From Begonia masoniana (taxonomy: Eukaryota; Streptophyta; Magnoliopsida; Cucurbitales; Begoniaceae): 64,000 bases of DNA. This document shows, one piece after another, positions 35,231 through 46,000 of this stretch. A model generated the notes under the pieces. It was not told where the DNA came from. It searched no databases and saw only the letters and a program-made list of their open reading frames with translations. The translations under genes and the position numbers were made by a program. The first letter of the stretch is position 1. Every line of letters begins with the position of its first letter. Location of the stretch: contig CM039508.1 in NCBI GenBank assembly GCA_022432975.1, forward strand, positions 31,886,433-31,950,432, written 5' to 3'.

Positions 35231-36661
35231 TCATGACGGGTCGGGCTCATCGTTGTCCTCACCCTCTTGTGGAGGGTGATATGGCCTCAATAGGTGCTCT
35301 AGAAAGATAGGTAAACTTAGGTTTACTGGATTCGAATGATCATAATGAGAATTTAATGCTCTCACATATCGTGCAAAGAAGTTTGTCTCCTCTATTGAAT
35401 GATTTTGCATATTCATCAACCAATGTTCGATGCAAGTGCGATCTCGTGATAACTGTCTTTGCTGATCAGAAATATTTTCCAGCCTTCGTCTTACATCGTG
35501 TTCAAAGCTGGTTTGTTGAGCAGCCAGATTGGCAAACATTTGGCCTTGTTGGATTGTAAGATTTTCTAACATCTGCCCCACATCGTTACTTGAGTAAGAA
35601 CGAGGTGGCACGGCAGATGATGAAAAGGCGCCTTGATCGGGAGGCATAGTTGATTGGTTTTCATATTGCTATTTTTGACAAGTCTCAACGCTCTCTCTTT
35701 TTGTCTCCGCTATGCTACATTGTGCACTTGTCATAATACCATCTTTGATGTGCCGGATACGAGGCAAGGGCATTAGTTGAGGAGGAATTTCAGCATCAGC
35801 ACCATACTCAATGAATCTCAATTCATTGTTTCTAGCTTCGCCGTACGGCCACTTAGATATTCTTGAAATAATTGAGGAGACCTAAAACTTTGGCGGGATC
35901 CAAGGATCGTCAGTTGAGCTCATAGGGACATTCTCTGCAGCACATAGGTGCGTGATGAGGATGTGGAGGATATGGCCAGCAGTGGTGGAACCTTTACGAT
36001 ATGCGCTGATATTATTATAGATAATTCGCCCGATGTTTATGGAGAGACCAGTGAGAATGCAATACAGGAGTACCGCCCACTTTTTGGTGAGCTCAGAATT
36101 CTGGGACGTCGGCATCAAGTTTCCTCTGATAAACTTAGACCAAGCTTGAGCGTAGCAGTTAAGACAACTTAATATCAAGTGTAATGGTTGAGCAAGATTA
36201 ACGTTTGAGTAGTAAACCCACTATGAACCTCGGTGGCACATCTTTTGTATGATCATCCCATAATCTGGCCCCTCTTCCATCATGGTGTGAAAATCATCTT
36301 GATTTAAGTTGTCCAAACCAAGCTTAGCATTAATGATCTCTGCTGAGAAGTGGATGATCTTGTTGCAAACTTGAACGGTACTATCTGAATTTGATGCTCT
36401 GAGATTTGCATAGAATTCTCGAATGACACTTACGTTCGCATCACCACCTAATACAGCAAGAGTCTCCCATCGTCGTTGCCTAAGCATGACTAAAATATTT
36501 CCATCAGACTCGTTAGGTTGAAATTGGAATTTGCATATGAGAGGTTTATTTTTGGTCATGAAATCTATGAAGTATTTCATTGCCTCAGAGTTGACGAATG
36601 AGTGATTGATTTGGCTGACTAGAGCTGAGCTTGAGCTTGAAGCTTTGAAACGTTTTGGCGG
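35231..36661 (-). pseudogene. Envelope-like / 'putative plant transposon protein' pseudogene
   Basis: One continuous minus-strand frame of about 475 codons from the ATG at 36661 (MPPKRFKASSSSSALV), broken only by in-frame stops near 36221, 35882 and 35657; all three are TAG. Domains: basic Ser-rich N-terminus, then VIREFYANLRASN and FSAEIINAKLGL (about residues 85-130), YAQAWSKFIRGNLMPTS and WAVLLYCILTGLSINIGRIIY (about 165-220), and a C-terminal coiled-coil-like segment with GQMFANLAAQQ and LENISDQQRQL. This is the same family as the envelope-like ORFs of the Sirevirus and the Athila element in this window, but no LTRs or pol genes flank it. The absence of frameshifts suggests the frame was kept until recently, or that the stops are the first damage. 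Confidence 0.75.
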
Positions 36662-37420
36662 CATTTTTTTAATTTGTAAGTTACACAAGACCACAGGATA
36701 CTAAACACCAAAATAAACACGATATTTGTGTACAAGAAGTTCCAACTCAAAAAATATAAAGAAAATTATCAATGTTTAAAACTTAGAATTCTTATAGAAA
36801 TTTCATCGAACAAGTGGTGTGCACAGTTATAAAACTTAGTTCACAATTGTTTTTGTATCCGAAACCAACCTCAGCAATCAAAATCAAATAATGCAGCCCA
36901 AATTTGACAAAGTAAGCAAAAAAAATTTCATTTCGGTATCAATTAAATTTTGAATAATATTCAATTAAATTATCAAATTACGGAAGAAATAGAACCTGGT
37001 TGGATGACTGAGATTTACTGAGCTTCGACGGAGAATTCGGAGGTCGAAATTGTGGGGCGATTGACTGGAGGTGCTGCGAAGATTGACGAGAGCTTTGGCG
37101 GTTTTCGGCGTTGAACCTAAATCTGGCTTAATCCTGACCGAAATCCGATACAAAACTCACACAAACTTAATTGATCCCGTGATTTGGTCCAAACCGGAGT
37201 AACTATTACCGAATCCATCCCTAAATTTATATATTTTGATTAAAGTTAATTTTGTTATTTTCATTTTTTTTCCCAATCTTTGGGTCAATTGGGTTTTTGC
37301 AAGCGACTGGTTGATGGTGTTTGAGTTAAAAATAAGACCGAACCGAAGCGTCGTCACAGGCTGGCAAATCTGCTGTCAACTATTACTTAATCTCCTCAGA
37401 AAAAGCTAAAGGCCAAATCC
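36662..37420. other. AT-rich intergenic region upstream of the host gene
   Basis: No supported gene. A minus-strand stretch around 37150-36965 is less AT-rich and ends in a donor-like CCAACCAG|GTTCTA, so it could be the 5' exon of a divergent transcript. It has only a short ORF of 62 codons that I do not recognise. Confidence 0.4.
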
Positions 37421-37422
37421 AC

Positions 37423-37432
37423 TATAAAAAGG
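37423..37432 (+). promoter_or_regulatory. TATA box of the host gene
   Basis: TATAAAAAGG lies 76 bp upstream of the start codon, followed by the CT-rich leader. Spacing and sequence fit a plant core promoter with transcription starting near 37455-37465. Confidence 0.6.
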
Positions 37433-37478
37433 AAAGTAAAACTTAATAAATAAGAAATGTTTAGATAATCTCCTCTGG

Positions 37479-37504
37479 CTCTCTCTCTCTCTCTCTCTCT
37501 CTCT
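37479..37504 (+). repeat. (CT)13 in the 5' untranslated leader
   Basis: Thirteen CT units ending three bases before the ATG. CT microsatellites are common in 5' leaders of plant genes and support this as a genuine transcribed leader. Confidence 0.95.
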
Positions 37505-37507
37505 ACC

Positions 37508-38169
37508 ATGCACAGACAGTCTTTAGGATCGTCGGTCGGAAAGCTCCTCAGTCATGGCGAGGGAACTCTTACTGCTGAAGATTTTAATCGACTGAAGGAC
37601 TTCTCTGTTTCTTCTTCATCCATCACTGAATGCCACGAAGATGACAACCAGAAAGCTTCTAAACGTCACCGTTTCTCATTCTCAACGTCACCGTCCACTA
37701 AGCCTGAGAAATTCGTCCACACCATCCCTTTCCTGATGCTTTTCTGCTTCTTCATCCTCTACGTCTGCGCTCACACTCCTTCCCAATCTGGTACGAAATA
37801 AAAGTTCCTTTTTCCGAAACAGAATTTCTCGGCATTTCATCTTCATTTTCTGCGTCTTTTTTACTCAGATTTAGCTCAATTTCGTGTATTCAAGAGCTCG
37901 TTGAAGTACACAGGTACAATGTAGATAACGACCATGCAATTTCTTCGTTCTAAATTTCTAGAAATTTTTTGGGTAAATTAATCACAGAACGATTTCATTG
38001 ATTTCCGTCTTCAGATTCGTCGAATATTCGAGGGGATGTGAAGCCATTTTCTGAGCTTCAGAGAGGAAAATTTCTCGCGATCCAGAGTCTTCGAAATCTG
38101 CAAGGGATCGGCAGTAACATCCCGATATCTCGGTCGCACCGAAAAATGGCCGATTTTCAACTCTCCTAA
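37508..38169 (+). CDS. Plant single-pass membrane protein, three exons, function unknown
   Basis: Exons 37508-37790, 37869-37913 and 38015-38169 join in frame (all phase 1) into 160 codons plus stop. Junctions follow GT-AG: CTG|GTACGA, TACTCAG|AT, ACAG|GTACAA, CTTCAG|AT. The protein starts MHRQSLGSSVGKLL and has a polar Ser/Glu-rich N-terminus (residues 1-68). One hydrophobic segment follows at about 70-88 (VHTIPFLMLFCFFILYVCA), then a short tail with LAQF, LAIQSLRNLQ and SRSHRKMADF. With no signal peptide and basic residues before the segment, a type II or tail-out topology is likely. The MHRQSLGS start, the membrane segment and the SLRNLQ/HRK-ADF end resemble an uncharacterised family I recall from many plants; I cannot confirm that here. 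No stops or frameshifts. It is the only intact host gene seen. Confidence 0.82.
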
Positions 38170-39890
38170 TTTCCGGTTCCGTCCCCCCCTCTCTGTCTCT
38201 CTCTACTTGTGTGTGGCCCAGACCATGTTGGCACGCGTGTGTTTTGTCCTTCCATGCTTCCCACGTGTAAATACAATTTTTTCTATCCAAATTATTATTA
38301 TTATTTCTTAATTTTAGGTTTTAATTTTCTTTACTTTAGTAATTAACAATAATATTACATTTACACGACGATTTAAGTGTTACTCGTGACACTGCAATAT
38401 AAGCAAAATTATTATGCAAATACATAAAATAATTAGTGAATGAAAATGAAATACCCACTCCATTACCGTCTACTTTTATCTTCTTTTTAGCTTTAAATTA
38501 CAAGCCATAATTGTGATGCCCCGTTTGTTAAGTTTTTCTATTTTTTATTTTTTTCAAAATTAAATATTCAATATAATTACATTTTTTAAATTATAATTAT
38601 CAAATACTTAATAAATTAATGATAATATTATTTTTATGATGAAAGATGATGTAATGATGATGATGTTAAGATTAGTGTAGTGGGCCCATTTAAGAATGAA
38701 TCACTTGCTTTTTATTATTACTTAGATTAATTAAAGATAAACGAGTTATTTCTTCATTGGTTCTTATTAGTTTATTTTATATAAATATAAAACTAACAAA
38801 TACGTAAGACAAAGTAATATTTTTAAAAATATATGAGTGAGATGTATTATTATATGTTTCTTATACGTTGTTTTGACAAGTGGATACATTACCTGGCGCT
38901 ACTCTTACGCATACGTATTCAACAAAAATCATTGAATATTGTCAAGATTTTTGTTTTCTATTTGAGATCGAACCAAAGTAGATAATATTTTCATCGTAGA
39001 GTCACATGTACTTGAGTAAGACTTGTTCCAACAAGAGCAAAGATAGGACGACATTCATGAACTCTTCTTGATTCTTCTGAAAAAATTTGTCGAATTTATT
39101 ACTTTGCATAAATCGATGCATTACTATTAGTGTGTTTTTTTTTTTTTTTGAGTTGTAGTCGATGTACGTGCTATGACAAAGGAGTTAACAAGTGTCGTAA
39201 CAACATGTAAGCGAACTCCATTGTGAGCGCATTAAGTTGTGTTTAAAAGGAAAAGAAATGAGAAAATCTTATATAGTATAAATGATATTTTACGTATCCC
39301 TATATGTATATGTGAAACGCATAGTACATAGTATAGCTTCTCGGGCCTCTCACTATTTTGTTTAAGATGAAATTTTGTAAATTGCAAATGATACATCATA
39401 AATAATTAGATGGAATGTGTGTCAATATATACTACGAGTTTCTAGTAATGTTTTCATATGTCTCTTCTACTTTTTAAGCGTTAATGAATTATATTTTCAA
39501 ATTGTACCTTCATATGTATGTACTTGTATTTTTTGATGATATCCTCATATACAATACTAATATGCAGGTAATCTAGGGCATTTGGAGAAGGCTTTCACGG
39601 TTTTGCAGGAAAAATCAATGGATTAGAGGACAATCGTAGGTCATATAATTTTATCAGCTAGGGTTTCAATGAATCAAAGTAAAATCGCAACATTATTGAA
39701 TCCGCCTACTCTTCGCAATGAAGGTAACAATAGGCTTTTCTTTGGTTTTTACTTGTGAAAATTTGTGCAAGAGTCCTAAAGTATAGCAATGAACAAACGT
39801 TTTTTCCTTGTCATTTCCCACAAATCACTACATAAACATTCTAGAACCCATGCCATAAAATATCTACCCAAATCAAAACCACTTACATTT
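38170..39890. other. AT-rich intergenic region downstream of the host gene
   Basis: About 1.7 kb of AT-rich sequence with short homopolymer runs (T18-scale near 39130) and no convincing ORF. Around 39566-39720 a less AT-rich piece reads NLGHLEKAFTVLQEKS in one frame, and AAG|GTAACA follows it. It could be a fragment of an exon, but it is too short to assign. Confidence 0.5.
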
Positions 39891-39895
39891 CTATG

Positions 39896-40088
39896 CGATG
39901 AGAAACATCGTTCTCTGTTTCCGAACAGTAGAATGAAAAATGAAGAAGAAGAAGAAGACAGCGGTAATAAATGCTTTTGATGATTATTGAAAGAGAACGT
40001 TTTACATGTATATAACCAAGGCAATAATGATGAAAAAGAAAACTGAAAATGAATAGTAAAAGGAAACCAAGGATGAATAATTCTAATA
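39896..40088 (-). repeat. Copia C 3' LTR
   Basis: 193 bp, very similar to 47508-47699. Contains a GAA microsatellite near 39944 and TACATGTATATAACC, which on the minus strand gives a TATA-like GGTTATATACATG. Ends TATTAG/CATCG. Confidence 0.9.
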
Positions 40089-41012
40089 TCCCCCCTCAAA
40101 AGTAAGGCCGAGGGCCGAAGATCTTGGATAAGAACTTGTTAAATGTCGCTGGCGGGAGAGGCTTCGTGAGAGCATCCGCGAGTTGGTTGGAGGAAGAAGT
40201 GAACTTGACGGAGAGTTGCTTGTGAAACACCTTTTCTCGGGTGAAGTGGAAATCAATCTCGACGTGTTTAGATTTAGAATGAAGTACTGGATTGGAGGCC
40301 AGATAGGTGGCACTTTAGTTATCACATAGGATGAGAGACACTGCGGAAGAAGGAAAACCAAGCTCCTGTAAGAGCGACTGCAGCCAGAGAATTTCGGCAG
40401 CGACATTTGCAACACTGCGATATTCGGATTCTGTGCTAGAGCGTGAGACAACATTTTATTTAGTAGATGACCAAGAGATAAGGTTGGTACAGAGAAGAAT
40501 ACAGAATCCACTGGTGCTTTTTCGATCATCGGGACGGGAGGCCCAGTCAGCGTCCGTATAGCAGATAAGGTCACAGGAGCTAGAGGGCGTAAAAGAGATG
40601 CCGAGAGAAAGTGTAATTTTGAGATACCGGAGAATCCGTTTCACAGCCTGCCAATGGACGTCAGAAGGAGAATGCATGAACTGTGAGACCTTGTTCACTG
40701 CAAAAGAGATATCGGGACGGGTGAGGTAACAATATTGGAAACCGCCCACTATGCTAAAATATAGAAAGCCGTCTGGGAGAGGGAGGTCGTAGTGAAGGGA
40801 TCAAATGTGTAACCTCCCCTAGTTCCGAAGCCTTAAAATTCCCGTAAACTTTTTCTTTTTAAAACATTAAGTAAATTTTGACTTTAATAACTTTAAATCG
40901 AAGTCTAAGTCATTGTAATCGCGTGAAAATCATTTAAAGAAATAATATTTACACCTAATAAAATAAAACAATTGGAAAATGAGTAAAATCGCTCGAACAG
41001 CAAATTAACATA

Positions 41013-41165
41013 GGCGATCGATCGCCCCTTTATCAAGCGATCGATCGCCCCTTCAATAGCCAATTGATCGGCTGAAACAGACGATCGATCGGCCAGCGTT
41101 CTGTTTCAAGAACGCCTTGGCCAGCAGGGGCGCCGATCGATCGCCCTCACTGGCAATTGATCGGC
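41013..41165. repeat. GATCGATC palindrome cluster in LTR D
   Basis: A perfect 14-bp palindrome GGCGATCGATCGCC (41013-41026), then GCGATCGATCGC, AATTGATCGGC, ACGATCGATCGGCC, CCGATCGATCGCC and ATTGATCGGC at irregular spacing. They lie 200-360 bp from the LTR's 3' end. Related clusters occur in solo LTR 2 and LTR E. Confidence 0.85.
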
Positions 41166-41467
41166 ACACTCTCTGGATTTTGAAATCCAGAGAGCTGCCA
41201 TCCATTCTTCGTTTTCCTTTCGTTCCACCTGCATACTTCACACCTCTATTTTCCCCCTTCATCTTTCTCTACATCAAACTACAATAAAACATTTTCATCA
41301 CAAAACCCTTCAACCCGCACATTTTTTCTCCGAACCCACAATTGCTTAAACCGACTCTATACATACTTGAAAACAGAATAGAATTTCATGAAAACGAACT
41401 GCGTGGTTCCGTTTGAAAACTAAACAATTTCCTATGAAGTTCAACAACCAAGCAGTTCCAATATCTC

Positions 41468-42467
41468 TCATTTCAGTCGTCTTAGTCGTCTCATTTCAGT
41501 CGTCTTAGTCGTCTCATTTCAGTCGTCTTAGTCGTCTCATTTCAGTCGTCTTAGTCGTCTCATTTCAGTCGTCTTAGTCGTCTCATTTCAGTCGTCTTAG
41601 TCGTCTCATTTCAGTCGTCTTAGTCGTCTCATTTCAGTCGTCTTAGTCGTCTCATTTCAGTCGTCTTAGTCGTCTCATTTCAGTCGTCTTAGTCGTCTCA
41701 TTTCAGTCGTCTTAGTCGTCTCATTTCAGTCGTCTTAGTCGTCTCATTTCAGTCGTCTTAGTCGTCTCATTTCAGTCGTCTTAGTCGTCTCATTTCAGTC
41801 GTCTTAGTCGTCTCATTTCAGTCGTCTTAGTCGTCTCATTTCAGTCGTCTTAGTCGTCTCATTTCAGTCGTCTTAGTCGTCTCATTTCAGTCGTCTTAGT
41901 CGTCTCATTTCAGTCGTCTTAGTCGTCTCATTTCAGTCGTCTTAGTCGTCTCATTTCAGTCGTCTTAGTCGTCTCATTTCAGTCGTCTTAGTCGTCTCAT
42001 TTCAGTCGTCTTAGTCGTCTCATTTCAGTCGTCTTAGTCGTCTCATTTCAGTCGTCTTAGTCGTCTCATTTCAGTCGTCTTAGTCGTCTCATTTCAGTCG
42101 TCTTAGTCGTCTCATTTCAGTCGTCTTAGTCGTCTCATTTCAGTCGTCTTAGTCGTCTCATTTCAGTCGTCTTAGTCGTCTCATTTCAGTCGTCTTAGTC
42201 GTCTCATTTCAGTCGTCTTAGTCGTCTCATTTCAGTCGTCTTAGTCGTCTCATTTCAGTCGTCTTAGTCGTCTCATTTCAGTCGTCTTAGTCGTCTCATT
42301 TCAGTCGTCTTAGTCGTCTCATTTCAGTCGTCTTAGTCGTCTCATTTCAGTCGTCTTAGTCGTCTCATTTCAGTCGTCTTAGTCGTCTCATTTCAGTCGT
42401 CTTAGTCGTCTCATTTCAGTCGTCTTAGTCGTCTCATTTCAGTCGTCTTAGTCGTCTCATTTCAGTC
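41468..42467. repeat. 23-bp tandem array in LTR D, about 43 units
   Basis: Unit TCATTTCAGTCGTCTTAGTC plus GTC on the plus strand, repeated essentially without change for about 1000 bp. A stray pair of partial units recurs at 42744-42786. The array lies downstream of predicted intron 2 in LTR orientation, as does the 38-bp array of LTR B. Confidence 0.97.
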
Positions 42468-42634
42468 CATAGAATTCCGAAATAAAACTATCACATAGAC
42501 ATTCTGTACGTTCATCATAAAACTATACCAGGTCAAAATCGCCTCGACTGCTCAGCGCACTCCCACGGGCATCCTTCTTCAACCAGCGTGTTCAACTAAC
42601 GGAGGAACGTCTTCCTCACTTGTTTCGGGTTCAC

Positions 42635-43070
42635 CTACACCATAGAGACACTTATGAGAATAAATCTCAGTAAATTCTACGTAAGTGACAATGCATGAAC
42701 ACGTATATGCAATTTTCATAACTTTCGTGCATTCATTTCATTTAGTCGTCTTAGTCGTCTCATTTCAGTCGTCTTAGTCGTCTCATTTTCATTCGTCTAT
42801 TTAAGTTGTCGCATTTCATTTTCTTTCGTGAAATCCATGCATAAATCTATTTTTCATGACATTTGTAAAACGATGATGCCTGACAATAAAAGCATAACAT
42901 AAACCTATGACGTGCGTACCATCAAAACAATACAAACCTAACCTACAAAACAACTAACCCTAAACTACTCAACAAAAGCATATAAACATAAATATCACCA
43001 AATAATCCTCAACATCAAAACTCGACTTATGGTGTAGGCCAATCGGCCACAGTAAGTCACGAGTACTTAC
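42635..43070 (-). promoter_or_regulatory. Predicted LTR leader intron 2 with paired arms (LTR D)
   Basis: Minus strand: donor GACAG|GTAAGT at 43070. The left arm CCTACACCATA (43038-43028) pairs perfectly over 11 bp with TATGGTGTAGG (42644-42634). The acceptor GTGTAG ends at 42635. Compared with A/B (CCTACATCAC/GTGATGTAGG), the pairs after CCTACA have changed on both sides. Confidence 0.55.
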
Positions 43071-46000
43071 CTGTCATCCGTAGAAAGACGAGCTCCGTCC
43101 ACGAGCTTTGTTCACCTAGACCAATCCACAATAATCATTATTAAAATCGGTCCTAAGAGATCGAATTCCGAAGTCTAACGAAACTCCTAGCTAAAGGAAA
43201 TTTTCCTAAAACTCTAATTAAACTCATTCGGGCATTTCATCGAGCAATTCGCGCTCGCAAATTGCAAACCTCCATTGATGGAGTTTTCCAAGCTCCAATT
43301 ATCCAAAAATTGCAACCCAAACATTTATACCATCTAACTACGTCCAATAATCGCAAATACAACATTTCCTAACCGTTTCTAACAAAACCCGACTATTTCT
43401 ACAAAAATTCTACGAAACTTTAAACGTTCAAACCTCTAAAAATCGAGAACTAAAGTCGGAAAACACTAGAGACTCATCTAGAATCACGAGGGAAGAATAA
43501 AACGTGAAAGAACTTCGATGAACAGAGGAAGAATCAATGAAGAATGGTGGAAGGATCGCCGTTGAGAAGCATCGCCAGAGAGAGGAAGAAATCCTCTCTG
43601 GAAAAAAAAATAGTTCAAGTGAGGGGAGAAGAGGGCTTTTGCCCATTTAAATTAATTAAACTTGTAAAAAGACAAGTTTGCCCCTCCATTGAACTTTCTG
43701 TTTATCCTTGTTCGACTATCGGTTTGGTTTCTCCAAGATTTTCTTATTTCACCATTAATTTTGATTTATTACTAGGGCTCTAACGAAACTTTCCGTTCAT
43801 CAAACGGACTTCATTTACTATTTTTACGAATTAAACCACTAAATGGTTAAAAATGGAAACTTGACCGTATATCTTCGATTTGAATTTCTAAAATTTTCAT
43901 ATTTCTCCTAAAATTCATATTAGTCATAAGGGTTCTATTAAAACTTTTCGTTTATAAAACGGGATTAGTTTGGCATATTTACAAAAATGTCATTCATATG
44001 CGAAAAATTAAAAATCCGTCGAAAACCGGATGTTACAAAACGAGTTTAGCAACCATGGGAGTCGGAACCGGTTTGAAAGAACCCATATTTGACCTGTGAA
44101 GAAGGTCAGAGATGTACCAAGATTGGGAAAGGTGCATACCGGTAGATGTTGCGGTGACAGAGATACCAAGAAAGTAGGATAACGGGCAGAGATCTCGAAC
44201 TCGACACTGAGAATGGAGATACAGCAAGAGCTGATCTATTAGTGAAGCAGAGTCACCTGTCACAATGATGTTGTACACATATACAAGAATGATGAGGACA
44301 GAGGAGGGCGTGCGACGGATGAAAAGTGGCGAGTCCGACCTGGAAGCGGAGAAACCCCAGTTAATTAAAGCAGTGTATAGCTTGACATACCATGCTCTCA
44401 GAGATTGTTTAAGGCCATAGAGAGCTTTATATAGAAGACAAACAGCCAACGGAGAAGAGGAGTCAATAAAGCCAGGAGGCTGTTGTATGTACACCTACTT
44501 AGATGAATCCCCGTGTAAGAAGGCATTGCTGACGTCGAACTGTCTGATAGGCCAACGAAAAGAGACAGCTAAGGAGAGCACTGTGCGGACGGATGTTGGT
44601 TTGACTACCGGACTAAAAGTCTTATTATAATAAATACCTTCAGTTTGGTCATAGCCTTTGGCGACGAGACGAGCTTTGTAGCGAGAAACGGTGTCATTAG
44701 AGTTGAGCTTCATCTTAAAGACCCACTTGCAGCCAATAAGTTTTTCACCTTTGGGGAGGGGAACTAACGTCCAAGTGTGGGTTTGGTAGAGGGCAGAAAG
44801 TTCCTCGTTCATGGCGGTGAGCTAATGAGGAGACTTGGCAGCTTGAGAGAAAGTGTATGGTTCAAGGGGAGGCGCAAGAAGGAAAGCCTTAGGTTTGAAA
44901 ATACCAGCTTTGGCTCGGGTTGTCATAGGGTGAGGAATGGGAACAGGAGGATGGGGCACGGGGGTAAGGAGAGGTACAGATGGGAGAATGGGTGGAGAAG
45001 GAGGTGGGGTAGGCCTAAGGGAAGGTTGGGTGGTAGGGATGGGTGGAGAAGCTGAGAAAATAGGATGTGAGGAGGGTGGAAGAGAGGAAGAGGAAAGGGT
45101 GGAGAGGGAGTGAGAGATAGTAGGAATAGTAAGTTGAAAAGGTGAGGATTGAGAGACTGGGTAAGGGAAGGAAGAGAACGGAAATTGAGACTCGACGAAA
45201 CTAACGTGACGAGAGATATAAACTTTGTGAGATGTGGGTTCGAGATAAAGGTGGCATTTGTGATTTGGACTGGGGCCTAAGAAGACACACAAAAGGGACC
45301 TTGGTTGAAGCTTGTGTTTGTTGAAGGGACGAAGAAGCGGAAAACAATGACAACCAAAAACACGAAGGGAGAGGTAAGGGGGAGTTTGTGGAACAAACAC
45401 TCAAAAGGAGACTTGTGGTTTAAGACTGGAGTAGGAAGGAAACTGATGATACTAGTAGCTATGAGAAAAGGCATATGGCCAGAAACGTTGAGAAACGGAA
45501 GAATGGAAAAGAAGGGAGAGACCAGTCTCAACCACATGACGGTTTTTACGTTCTACCCGACCATTTCGATTGGGGGTATACAGACAAGAAATACGATGCT
45601 AAATGCCTAGAGATTTAAACAAACGGGTAAGAGACTGAAATTCACCTCCCCAATCAGATTGGACACTTTTGATTTTAAGAGAGAATTGAGTAAGGACAAA
45701 ATGATAAAAGTTTACAAAAGTGGTGTAGACTTCGCTTTTTTAATTTTAGTGGAAAAAGCCAAGTTAAACGAGTACAGTTGTCAATAAAGAGAACAAAATA
45801 TCGGGCACCCATGACAGAGTTAATCGAGGATGGGCCCCACACATTCGTATGTACAACATCAAATGGAAAACGAGCATGTGATTGTAAAATTGGATAAGGA
45901 AGCTGATGACATTTACTCATTTGACAAGGGGTACAATTGTCATACAAAATATTGTCATAATTGAAATTACAAGCAGTAAAAACTTGCTGAAGCACCCGTT

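Larger units (their letters stand above)
40808..44037 (-). mobile_element. Solo gypsy LTR D, minus strand
   Basis: 3230 bp inserted between the RT and RNase H parts of copia C. Begins TGTAACCTCC and ends CGGATGTTACA. Flanks AAATG (40803-40807) and AAACG (44038-44042) differ by one C/T and are probably the target-site duplication after deamination. No internal region. On the minus strand: exon 1 in a region of TTCTTCC/CTCTCTC character near 43640-43460, predicted acceptor GGTCTAG at 43116, exon 2 43115-43071 (45 nt), intron 2 43070-42635, then a 23-bp array. The intron 1 donor appears mutated (CTAGATGAGT near 43480). GATCGATC palindromes cluster at 41013-41165. Confidence 0.88.

Noticed and set aside
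39566..39720. Possible PPR-type exon fragment (NLGHLEKAFTVLQEKS)
   Set aside because: Fewer than 20 informative residues, a stop directly after, and no neighbouring repeats; too weak to call.
44822..45400. Pro/Ser-rich 192-codon minus ORF as a separate gene
   Set aside because: It is the integrase-to-RT linker of copia C, in frame with RT across one stop, and ends with the lineage motif MTTRAKAGIFKPK.
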